Positions 1 through 6,137 of a stretch of 12,900 bases of DNA are shown here, piece after piece. Source of the DNA: JACCUZ01 sp038246575 (GTDB lineage Bacteria > Actinomycetota > Actinomycetes > JACCUZ01); the NCBI GenBank assembly GCA_038246575.1, contig JBBRVU010000118.1:1-12900 (forward strand), in the 5' to 3' direction. The notes below the pieces were generated by a model. That model had not been told where the DNA came from, made no database searches, and saw only the letters and a list, made by a program, of their open reading frames with translations. The position numbers and the translations under genes are program-made. Each line of letters begins with the position of its first letter. Position 1 is the stretch's first letter.

Positions 1-125
1 CCCGAGGCCGTGAGGCGCACCGCGCCTCCGGTCACGACGATGGCCGTGTTGGCTACCAGAGCTCCGAGGAAGGCACGGCGGACTGTCACGGACCTGGGGC
101 GCCACGACGACAGTGCTCCGAGCAT
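1..125 (-). CDS. ctaA: Haem A synthase (COX15/CtaA family), N-terminal fragment
   Basis: Only the first 41 codons are present; the gene continues past the left edge. The reverse strand reads from ATG at 125 and gives an N-terminus with a basic stretch (VTVRRAF, residues 13-19), a first membrane helix at about residues 18-32 and the motif VVTGGAVRLTAS at residues 31-41 plus the next codons. VTGGAVRLT-SG is the hallmark of the first periplasm-facing segment of COX15/CtaA haem A synthases, which oxidise haem O to haem A for aa3-type cytochrome oxidase in the cytoplasmic membrane. No clear Shine-Dalgarno precedes the ATG, so an internal GTG at residue 13 cannot be excluded. In mycobacteria a ctaA homologue (Rv1456c) also sits beside the same ABC exporter and suf operon, which supports the call. 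Haem and Fe-S metabolism are thus neighbours here. Family identity is fairly sure despite the short fragment. Confidence 0.8.
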   Translation of the reverse strand, partial: MLGALSSWRPRSVTVRRAFLGALVANTAIVVTGGAVRLTAS

Positions 126-160
126 GAGCCCAGGCTACGTCCCGTCCGCCGCCCGACTGA

Positions 161-562
161 CTACCGGGCGGGCAGACGCACCGGCCGCCTCCGGCTGACG
201 AGTACGGCACCCACGGCCATCAGGCCGATGGCGCACACGATCAGTGACCGGACCTCGGCGCCTGTCCTGGCCAGCGCGACGCGAGGAGTGACCGTCGCTG
301 CCGTCGTTGTTGCCTCTCGTGGGCGCTCTGAGCCCATCCTCACCGACAGGACCGCGGTGTTGTTCTCGACGGTCGTCTCCGCGTCGATGGTCCAGATCCG
401 CAGGTCTATCTCTTCCAGCCCGGCGGCAGCCGGGCCGGCCGGGCGCACCACGAACATCCAGGTGGCCGTCGCCCCGGGCTTCATGTCCGGGAGGGAACAC
501 GTGAGGACCGATGCATCTGCACCCAGCGGACTAGTGCCGACGTGCCAGGCGAGCGAGCCGCG
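161..562 (-). pseudogene. Remnant of an LAxTG-anchored cell-surface protein
   Basis: The frame is open from directly after the permease stop (TGA at 563-565) down to TAG at 161-163. From 562 it reads as the end of a DUF11/CARDB-like immunoglobulin-type domain: a tryptophan, then CSLPDMKPGATATWMFVV, then EIDLRIWTIDAETTVENNTA. A Thr-rich spacer follows, then LARTG, a hydrophobic helix of about 17 residues and an RRR tail. LAxTG-helix-basic tail is the cell-wall sorting signal of class E sortase substrates in actinobacteria. The first ATG is at 484, inside the domain. No ATG, GTG or TTG lies in frame between 485 and 562, and no ribosome binding site precedes 484. Signal peptide and N-terminal domains are missing. 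I infer a 5'-truncated relic. A short 107-residue product from 484 is the alternative, but it would lack an export signal and so could not reach a sortase. Confidence 0.6.
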
Positions 563-1375
563 TCACTCCCAGCGGAAGGTACGGGCGGCCAACAACCCAG
601 CGACCGTCGCCCACGCGGCAAGGACCAGCAGGGCGAGAACAGGCAGCCCTCCGCCGTCGCGGAGAACAGAGCGCAGACCTTCCGCGAGCGCGCCAGCCGG
701 CAACAGCTCGAGCGCGGGACGGGCGACAGGGGGAAAGCGGTCCAGTGGGACTGCGATCCCCCCGGTGACGAGGAGAAGCAGGTAGACGAGATTGGCGGCG
801 GCCAGGGTTGCCTCGGCTCGCAGGGTCCCCGCCATCAGGAGCCCGAGCGAGGCGAAGGCGGCGGTGCCCGCCAGCAGGAGGAGGGCGACCACGAGGGGAG
901 AGCCGACGGGCTTCCAGCCCATGACCAAGGCCACTCCGACCAGGAGCGCAACCTGCGCAAGCTCGACGGCCAGGACGGCAAGGCCCTTCGACGCGAGGAG
1001 CGCGCCACGGGGCAAGGGTGACGCCCCCAGCCGCTTCAGCGCGCCATAGCGGCGTTCGAACCCCGTCCCGATCGCGAGGCCGGTGAACGCCGTCGACAGC
1101 ACGGCCAGTGCAAGGACACCGGGGACCAGGAATCCGAGTCGTTGAGAACGGGTGCCCAGGTCCATCAGCTCGACGCTGCCGTACACGGTCAACACCAGCA
1201 CCGGGATGACGATGGTGAGCAGCAGCTGTTCCCCGTTGCGCAGCACCATCCGGATCTCCAGAGCGGTCTGCACCATCACCATCCGTGCGAGTGAGGCACT
1301 GCCCGGATCGGGGGCGTACGTGGTGCGGGACGGGTCCGCCTGGTCCGTCACTGTCTCGCGCGGGCCCTCATGCAC
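563..1375 (-). CDS. ABC-2 type transporter permease (DrrB-like)
   Basis: This 270-residue integral membrane protein is the membrane half of a two-gene ABC exporter. Six predicted helices lie at about residues 51-67, 81-104, 130-152, 160-182, 191-210 and 243-264. The cytoplasmic coupling stretch RRYGALKRLGASPLPRGALL (109-128) matches the ABC-2 family motif with LGASPLPR. The C-terminus ends in RTFRWE, a usual ending for complete members, so the gene is intact. Translation from GTG at 1375 overlaps the ATPase gene upstream by 8 nt, which indicates translational coupling. Met32 is a possible later start because the first 30 residues are polar and poorly conserved in look. The substrate cannot be read from sequence; relatives are annotated as drug or lipid exporters. 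The same pair stands divergent from suf in mycobacteria (Rv1457c/Rv1458c). Confidence 0.88.
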   Translation of the reverse strand: MHEGPRETVTDQADPSRTTYAPDPGSASLARMVMVQTALEIRMVLRNGEQLLLTIVIPVLVLTVYGSVELMDLGTRSQRLGFLVPGVLALAVLSTAFTGLAIGTGFERRYGALKRLGASPLPRGALLASKGLAVLAVELAQVALLVGVALVMGWKPVGSPLVVALLLLAGTAAFASLGLLMAGTLRAEATLAAANLVYLLLLVTGGIAVPLDRFPPVARPALELLPAGALAEGLRSVLRDGGGLPVLALLVLAAWATVAGLLAARTFRWE

Positions 1376-2294
1376 GGAGCTCCGTCCCGGTCAGCTCGAG
1401 GAAGACGTCCTCGAGGGAACGGTGTCCGATGGCCAGGCCGTCGGCCAGCACGTCACGGGCGGCGCACCACGCCGTCAGGTCGGCGAGCAGCCGAGGGTCG
1501 ACGTCGCCCTGGACGACGTAGTGACCGGGAGACACCTCATCGGCGCGGGTGACCCGCGGCACCTCCGCCGCCAACGCGACCAGATCGAGTCCTTCAACTG
1601 TCCGGAACCGCAGGATGCCACTGCCACCGGACGACATCAGCTCCCGCGGGCTGCCGAGCGCCACCACGCGGCCGCGGTCGATGACCAGCACCTGGTCGGC
1701 GAGGCGCTCGGCCTCGTCCATGAAGTGAGTCGTGAGCACGACCGTCACCCCGTCGGAGCGGAGGTCCTGAACCAGGTCCCAGGTCGCGTGTCGCGCCTGC
1801 GGGTCCAGCCCGGCCGTCGGCTCGTCGAGGAACACGAGCTCGGGGCGGCCGACCACGGCCAGGGCGAGCGAGAGACGCTGCTGCTGGCCACCGGAGAGTC
1901 GGCGGAACGGGGTGCGGCCGCTCGAGGCAAGGCCGAGACGCTCGGCCAGCTTGTCGACGTCCAGCGGGTTGGCATGCAGGGCGGCGACGTGGCGGAGCAT
2001 CTCCATGGCGGGTACGCCGGGATAGACCCCGCCGGACTGCAGCATCACCCCGACCCTCGGGCGCAGGGCGCGGGCATCCCGCCAGGGATCGAGGCCCAGC
2101 ACCCGGACGCTCCCGGAATCCGGGCGGCGGTAGCCCTCGCAGGTCTCGACGGTGGTGGTCTTGCCGGCCCCGTTGGGACCCAGCACGGCGGTGATCGCGC
2201 CCCGCTCGACCGTCGCTGAGAGCCCATCGACGGCTGCTTTGCTCCCGTACCGCTTGACGAGGCCCTCGACCTCGACGGCGGGATGGGTCGGCAC
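1368..2294 (-). CDS. ABC transporter ATP-binding protein (DrrA-like)
   Basis: This 308-residue nucleotide-binding subunit powers the adjacent ABC-2 permease. Visible motifs in order are Walker A GPNGAGKTT (39-47), Q-loop Gln86, signature LSGGQQQR (133-140), Walker B with catalytic Glu LVFLDEPTAGLD (153-164) and the H-loop histidine in TTHFMDEAE (His190). A C-terminal region of about 100 residues (from about 205) resembles the DrrA-type DUF4162-like tail. The frame stays open for a further 136 codons upstream, but that part is antisense to sufR. I chose GTG at 2294 because the family N-terminus (AVEVEGLVKRYG) starts just after it. A TAGACT -10 box lies 7 nt upstream and no Shine-Dalgarno is present, which fits leaderless translation. 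It is divergent from sufR across 127 bp. Confidence 0.9.
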   Translation of the reverse strand: MPTHPAVEVEGLVKRYGSKAAVDGLSATVERGAITAVLGPNGAGKTTTVETCEGYRRPDSGSVRVLGLDPWRDARALRPRVGVMLQSGGVYPGVPAMEMLRHVAALHANPLDVDKLAERLGLASSGRTPFRRLSGGQQQRLSLALAVVGRPELVFLDEPTAGLDPQARHATWDLVQDLRSDGVTVVLTTHFMDEAERLADQVLVIDRGRVVALGSPRELMSSGGSGILRFRTVEGLDLVALAAEVPRVTRADEVSPGHYVVQGDVDPRLLADLTAWCAARDVLADGLAIGHRSLEDVFLELTGTELRA

Positions 2295-2301
2295 GCAGCG
2301 G

Positions 2302-2307
2302 AGTCTA
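2302..2307 (-). promoter_or_regulatory. -10 box of a leaderless promoter for the ABC exporter genes
   Basis: The reverse strand reads TAGACT (TAnnnT consensus) and is followed after 7 nt by the GTG of the ATPase gene at 2294. In actinobacteria this spacing puts transcription start at the start codon. No convincing -35 hexamer is seen 16-18 bp upstream. Start of transcription is inferred, not shown. Confidence 0.5.
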
Positions 2308-2346
2308 CGAAGCCATCCGCCGCCCGCCCGACCGCCGGGCGCGGGC

Positions 2347-2365
2347 GTGGTGTGACAATCACCAC
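2347..2365. promoter_or_regulatory. Inverted repeat GTGGTG-N7-CACCAC in the divergent intergenic region
   Basis: The two 6-base arms (2347-2352 and 2360-2365) are perfect reverse complements around TGACAAT. The element lies between the exporter promoter and the sufR promoter, in the usual place for a dimeric regulator binding site. It does not match the SufR box next to sufR, so the binding protein is unknown. It could be chance in a 127-bp spacer. Confidence 0.35.
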
Positions 2366-2386
2366 CAGACGCGGGCATCCCTGGGT

Positions 2387-2415
2387 TTGCGATCGGCGCT
2401 GAATAAGGCCACACT
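2387..2415 (+). promoter_or_regulatory. Predicted suf operon promoter (-35 TTGCGA, -10 CACACT)
   Basis: TTGCGA (2387-2392) matches TTGACA at four positions. A 17-bp spacer follows, then CACACT (2410-2415), which has the important A at position 2 and T at position 6. The predicted start of transcription falls at about 2422, the G of the sufR GTG, which would make a leaderless mRNA. The -10 box overlaps the predicted SufR operator, a repressor-like geometry. The hexamers are weak, so this is a moderate call. Confidence 0.42.
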
Positions 2416-2425
2416 GATGTTGTGA
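2411..2425 (+). promoter_or_regulatory. SufR operator, ACACT-N5-TGTGA
   Basis: The bases ACACT (2411-2415), GATGT and TGTGA (2421-2425) match exactly the ACACT-N5-TGTGA motif reported for M. tuberculosis SufR upstream of its suf operon (recalled from literature). The box covers the predicted -10 and the GTG start codon of sufR. Bound SufR would therefore block RNA polymerase at its own operon, giving autorepression of the whole suf transcript until the Fe-S cluster is lost or damaged. Confidence 0.75.
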
Positions 2426-3162
2426 AATCCGCCGCCAGGGACCTGTGGACCCGCGGCATCGCCCCTGAGGACGCGACCGGTAGCGATGTCGTGACGCTCG
2501 AGCGCACCCGCGACAAGATCGCCCGCTCGATCCTCGAGAGCGGCCCGACCACGGCAGTCGTGCTCGCCGAGCGGATCGGGCTCACCCCGGCCGCCGTCCG
2601 TAGACATCTCGACGCATTGCTGGCCGAGGGCCTGATCGAGGAGCGCGACCCCCGCAGCACGACTGCACGGGGTCGGGGGCGGCCCGCGCGACTGTTTGCC
2701 ATGACCGAGGCCGGCCGAGACTCCTTCGACCAGGCCTACGACGACCTGGCAGTCAGCGCCCTGCGTTTCGTCGAGGAGCACGGTGGGCGCGAAGCGGTCG
2801 CGGCCTTCGCCCGGCAGCGGGTCTCCGAGCTGGAGGCTCGTTACCGACCCGTCGTCGAGCAGGCAGCCGCGGACGGCCGCGCCGAGGCTCTCGCCGGAGC
2901 GTTGTCCGGTGACGGCTACGCTGCCACGGCTCGCCCAGCGGGTACGTCCGACGGCAGCGGCGTCCAGCTGTGCCAGCATCACTGCCCCGTCGCGCACGTG
3001 GCAGGGGAGTTTCCCGAGCTGTGCGAAGCCGAGACCGAGGTCTTCGCCCAGTTGCTCGGCACCCATGTCCAACGTTTAGCCACCATCGCCCACGGCGACG
3101 GTGTCTGCACGACGTACGTCCCGAATCTCCCGAGCACAGACAACCGGAGGAGCGCTCAGTGA
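2422..3162 (+). CDS. sufR: SufR, Fe-S cluster-binding transcriptional repressor of suf
   Basis: This 246-residue DeoR/ArsR-like winged-helix regulator senses Fe-S status and represses the suf operon. The N-terminal helix-turn-helix spans about residues 28-75 (AERIGLTPAAVRRHLDALLAEG), followed by a basic wing ending RGRGRPAR (83-90). The C-terminal half carries the cluster ligands: Cys184 and Cys188 in LCQHHCPVAH, Cys201 in FPELCEAE, and Cys229 in HGDGVCTTYVP, the SufR signature. GTG at 2422 is taken as the start because it fits a leaderless transcript; there is no Shine-Dalgarno. A GTG at 2491 (residue 24, before TLERTRDKIA) is the main alternative and would remove a nondescript 23-residue lead. 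The stop overlaps the sufB start as GTGA, and an RBS for sufB lies within its last codons. Mycobacterial Rv1460 holds the same position. Confidence 0.93.
   Translation: MKSAARDLWTRGIAPEDATGSDVVTLERTRDKIARSILESGPTTAVVLAERIGLTPAAVRRHLDALLAEGLIEERDPRSTTARGRGRPARLFAMTEAGRDSFDQAYDDLAVSALRFVEEHGGREAVAAFARQRVSELEARYRPVVEQAAADGRAEALAGALSGDGYAATARPAGTSDGSGVQLCQHHCPVAHVAGEFPELCEAETEVFAQLLGTHVQRLATIAHGDGVCTTYVPNLPSTDNRRSAQ
3146..3151 (+). promoter_or_regulatory. Shine-Dalgarno GGAGGA for sufB
   Basis: GGAGGA stands 7 nt before GTG at 3159. It fixes the sufB start and rules out longer in-frame starts that would lie inside sufR. Confidence 0.8.
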
Positions 3163-4580
3163 CTGCCATCCCCGAGACCACGCATGCCGAGGTCGACACG
3201 CTCGGCCGCTACGCCTTCGGCTGGTCCGACCCCGACGCTGCCGGGACCGCTGCGAAGCGCGGTCTCAGCGAGGACGTCGTGCGCAACATCTCCGGGCTCA
3301 AGAGCGAGCCGGAGTGGATGCTCAACCTGCGCCTCAAGGGTCTACGGCTCTTCGGCAAGAAGCCGATGCCGACCTGGGGGTCGGACCTGTCGGGCATCGA
3401 CTTCGACAACATCAAGTACTTCGTGCGGTCGACCGAGAAGCAGGCAACGTCCTGGGACGAGCTGCCGGCCGACATCAAGAACACCTACGACAGGCTCGGC
3501 ATCCCCGAGGCCGAGAAGCAGCGGCTGATCGCCGGAGTCGCGGCGCAGTACGAGTCGGAGGTCGTCTACCACCAGATCCGCGAGGACCTGGAGGAGAAGG
3601 GCGTCCTCTTCCTCGACACCGACACCGCGCTGCGCGAGCACGAGGAGCTCTTCAGGGAGTACTTCGGCACGGTCATCCCGGTCGGCGACAACAAGTTCGC
3701 CGCCCTGAACACGGCCGTCTGGTCCGGTGGATCGTTCATCTACGTGCCGCCCGGCGTGAAGGTCGACATCCCGCTGCAGGCGTACTTCCGGATCAACACC
3801 GAGAACATGGGTCAGTTCGAGCGGACCCTGATCATCGCCGACGAGGGCTCCTCGGTGCACTACGTCGAGGGCTGTACGGCGCCGATCTACTCTTCGGACT
3901 CACTGCACTCGGCCGTGGTCGAGATCATCGTGAAGAAGGACGCTCACGTCCGCTACACGACGATCCAGAACTGGTCGAACAACGTCTACAACCTGGTGAC
4001 GAAGCGCACCGCGGTGCAGGCCGGTGGCCGGATGGAGTGGATCGACGGCAACATCGGGTCCAAGGTCACCATGAAGTACCCCGCCTGCTACCTGCTCGGT
4101 GAGCATGCCCAGGGCGAGACGCTGTCGGTGGCCTTCGCCGGCGAGGGTCAGCACCAGGACGCCGGCGCCAAGATGGTGCACTCGGCCCCGAACACATCCT
4201 CGACGATCATCTCCAAGTCGGTGGCCCGAGGCGGCGGACGCACGTCCTACCGCGGGCTGGTGCAGGTCCTCGAGGGCGCCCACGGCTCACGCTCGACGGT
4301 CAAGTGTGACGCGCTGCTGATCGACACCGTCAGCCGCAGCGACACCTATCCCTACGTCGACGTCCGCGAGGACGACGTCACGATGGGCCACGAGGCCACC
4401 GTCTCCAAGGTCAGCGAGAACCAGCTCTTCTACCTGATGAGCCGCGGGCTGTCCGAGGACGAGGCGATGGCGATGATCGTGCGCGGCTTCGTCGAGCCGA
4501 TCGCCAAGGAGCTTCCGATGGAGTACGCCCTCGAGCTAAACCGACTGATCGAGCTGCAGATGGAAGGAGCCGTGGGCTAG
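3159..4580 (+). CDS. sufB: SufB, Fe-S cluster scaffold protein
   Basis: The 473-residue scaffold subunit of the SufBC2D complex assembles nascent Fe-S clusters in the cytoplasm. The beta-helix core runs from about residue 170 (NKFAALNTAVWSGGSFIYVPPGV) to the C-terminal helical region. Conserved markers are GSFIYVPPGVKVDIPLQAYFR (191-211), EGCTAP (237-242), AKMVHSAPNTSS (337-348), SRSTVKCDALLI with Cys383 (corresponding by recall to E. coli Cys405), GHEATVSK with His411-Glu412 (E. coli His433-Glu434), and LFYLMSRGLSEDEA (423-436). It is full length with no gap or insertion. The M. tuberculosis orthologue carries an intein; this one does not. The GTG start overlaps the sufR stop (GTGA) and has a strong RBS at 3146. 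It is separated by only 3 nt from sufD. Confidence 0.97.
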   Translation: MTAIPETTHAEVDTLGRYAFGWSDPDAAGTAAKRGLSEDVVRNISGLKSEPEWMLNLRLKGLRLFGKKPMPTWGSDLSGIDFDNIKYFVRSTEKQATSWDELPADIKNTYDRLGIPEAEKQRLIAGVAAQYESEVVYHQIREDLEEKGVLFLDTDTALREHEELFREYFGTVIPVGDNKFAALNTAVWSGGSFIYVPPGVKVDIPLQAYFRINTENMGQFERTLIIADEGSSVHYVEGCTAPIYSSDSLHSAVVEIIVKKDAHVRYTTIQNWSNNVYNLVTKRTAVQAGGRMEWIDGNIGSKVTMKYPACYLLGEHAQGETLSVAFAGEGQHQDAGAKMVHSAPNTSSTIISKSVARGGGRTSYRGLVQVLEGAHGSRSTVKCDALLIDTVSRSDTYPYVDVREDDVTMGHEATVSKVSENQLFYLMSRGLSEDEAMAMIVRGFVEPIAKELPMEYALELNRLIELQMEGAVG

Positions 4581-4583
4581 TTC

Positions 4584-5798
4584 ATGACCACCACGAACAC
4601 CGCCGCCGAGATCCTGTCTCCCGAGACGGGCGGCTTCAGCGGCAAGCCCCACTCCCACGGTGCGGTCCCCGTCCCGGGCGACAGCCGCGGCGAGCGCCAC
4701 CGTTCCTTCGACCTGGCCGACTTCAGAGTGCCCACCGGGCGCGAGGAGGAGTGGCGTTTCACGCCGCTGCACCGCCTGCGGCACCTGCACGAGGACGAGG
4801 TCGGCGGCGAGGGCGGCACGGTCTCGATCGAGATCGACGCAGCCCCCGAGGTCGAGGTCGAGACAGTCGCCCGTGGCGACGATCGGCTCGGCAAGGCGGG
4901 GGTTCCCGCCGACCGAGTGGCCGCCCGCGCCTGGGCGTCCTTCGAGAAGGCCACCATCGTGACCGTCCCACAGGACGCCGTGGCCAGCGCGCCCACGATC
5001 GTGACGGTTCGCGGCGACAGTGCGCTCAACGGCCCGTCGTTCGGTCACCTCCTGGTCGACGTGAAGCCGTTCGCCCAGGCCGTGCTGGTCCTCGATCACC
5101 TCGGCAGCGCCACCTACGCCGACAACGTCGAGTTCTTCGTCGGGGACGGCGCCAAGCTCACCGTTGTCGTGATCGATGACTGGGCCGACGATGCCGTCCA
5201 TGCCGCACAGCACTCGATCACGGTCGGCCGCGACGCCACGTTCAAGGGCATCGTCGTCTCCTTCGGAGGGGACCTCGTCCGGGTCGCGACCGAGGCCAGG
5301 TTCGCCGGCCCCGGTGGTGACGTCGAGATGCTCGGCCTCTACTTCGCCGACTCCGACCAGCACCTCGAGCACCGGCTCTTCGTCGACCACGGAGTGCCGC
5401 ACTGCCGCTCGAACGTCCTCTACAAGGGCGCGTTGCAGGGCGAGGAGGCGCACACGGTCTGGATCGGCGATGTCCTGATCCGTGCGGGCGCCGAGGGCAC
5501 CGAGACCTACGAGATCAACCGGAACCTGCTGCTGAGCGACGGTGCGCGAGCTGACTCCGTGCCCAACCTGGAGATCGAGACCGGCGAGATCGTCGGTGCC
5601 GGTCACGCCAGCGCGACCGGCCGTTTCGACGACGAGCAGCTGTTCTACCTGCAGTCCCGCGGGATCCCCGAGGACGAGGCCCGCCGCCTGGTGGTGCGCG
5701 GGTTCTTCGCCGGGGTCATCAACCAGATCGACATCCCCGAGATCCGGGATCGCCTGCTCGCCCAGGTCGAGACCGAGCTCGAGGGGGCGGTCCGCTAG
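4584..5798 (+). CDS. sufD: SufD, Fe-S assembly complex subunit
   Basis: This 404-residue paralogue of SufB pairs with it and with two SufC subunits; in E. coli it supports iron entry and cluster formation. The N-terminus has the typical REEEWRFTPLHRLRHL stretch (about 53-68). The beta-helix core includes HRLFVDHGVPHCRSNVLYKG. The C-terminal signature runs SDGARADSVPNLEIE (318-332), then GAGHASATG with His341, probably equivalent to the functional E. coli SufD His360, then DDEQLFYLQSRGIPEDEARR. ATG at 4584 is 3 nt after the sufB stop, with a purine-rich AAGGAG 14 nt upstream inside sufB; the spacing is long, so translation probably depends on coupling. The TAG stop overlaps the next start by one base (TAGTG). 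Confidence 0.95.
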   Translation: MTTTNTAAEILSPETGGFSGKPHSHGAVPVPGDSRGERHRSFDLADFRVPTGREEEWRFTPLHRLRHLHEDEVGGEGGTVSIEIDAAPEVEVETVARGDDRLGKAGVPADRVAARAWASFEKATIVTVPQDAVASAPTIVTVRGDSALNGPSFGHLLVDVKPFAQAVLVLDHLGSATYADNVEFFVGDGAKLTVVVIDDWADDAVHAAQHSITVGRDATFKGIVVSFGGDLVRVATEARFAGPGGDVEMLGLYFADSDQHLEHRLFVDHGVPHCRSNVLYKGALQGEEAHTVWIGDVLIRAGAEGTETYEINRNLLLSDGARADSVPNLEIETGEIVGAGHASATGRFDDEQLFYLQSRGIPEDEARRLVVRGFFAGVINQIDIPEIRDRLLAQVETELEGAVR

Positions 5799-6112
5799 TG
5801 GCCGAGTACGTCCGCGCCTGCGGCGCCGAGGAGGTCCAAGACGGGACCGCCACGCGCGTCGTGCTCGACGGCGTGCCCATCGCGATCGTGCGCAGCGACG
5901 GCGAGGTCTACGCGATCCACGACGTCTGCTCGCACGCCAACGTCGCACTGTCCGAAGGCGAGATCGAGGACCAGACCATCGAGTGCTGGCTGCACGGCTC
6001 GCGCTTCGACATGGTCACCGGCCGCCCGACCGGCCTCCCGGCGGTGCGCCCAGTGCCCGTCTACCCCGTCAAGATCGACGGCGACGACATCCTCGTCTCC
6101 GTCACGACCTGA
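5798..6112 (+). CDS. Rieske-type [2Fe-2S] ferredoxin (NirD/dioxygenase ferredoxin-like)
   Basis: This 104-residue soluble protein is a single Rieske domain. Both ligand boxes are visible: Cys44-Ser-His46 in VCSHANVALSEG and Cys63-Trp-Leu-His66 in CWLHGSRFD, which bind a [2Fe-2S] cluster through two Cys and two His. There is no signal peptide or membrane anchor, so it acts in the cytoplasm. Relatives are often annotated as ferredoxin subunits of non-haem iron oxygenases, but no oxygenase gene is nearby. The location between sufD and sufC, with 1-nt overlap at its start, suggests a role in the SUF pathway, perhaps as electron donor during assembly or as a first client. That role is inference. 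GTG at 5798 is preceded by a G-rich stretch (GAGGGGG) at 5781-5787. Its stop lies 25 nt before sufC, the widest gap within the operon. Confidence 0.93.
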   Translation: MAEYVRACGAEEVQDGTATRVVLDGVPIAIVRSDGEVYAIHDVCSHANVALSEGEIEDQTIECWLHGSRFDMVTGRPTGLPAVRPVPVYPVKIDGDDILVSVTT

Positions 6113-6137
6113 AGCCGACTGGAGAGCTGAGACCTTC

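Noticed and set aside
1152..2219. Plus-strand open frame of 355 codons opposite the exporter genes
   Set aside because: It is antisense to both the permease and the ATPase, whose motifs are complete and ordered.
2295..2702. N-terminal extension of the ABC ATPase to 444 residues
   Set aside because: It is antisense to sufR and crosses the divergent promoter region. The ABC domain begins right after GTG 2294.
2970..3158. In-frame N-terminal extension of SufB giving 536 residues
   Set aside because: It lies inside sufR in another frame, is Arg-rich and unlike SufB. GTG at 3159 has a strong RBS and the family N-terminus.
4536..5948. Minus-strand open frame of 470 codons opposite sufD
   Set aside because: It is a shadow frame typical of high-GC DNA, rich in Arg/Gly/Asp repeats, without domain motifs, opposite a certain gene.
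5798..6112. Rieske gene as part of a ring-hydroxylating dioxygenase
   Set aside because: No oxygenase alpha or beta subunit or reductase is present in the window; neighbours on both sides are suf genes.
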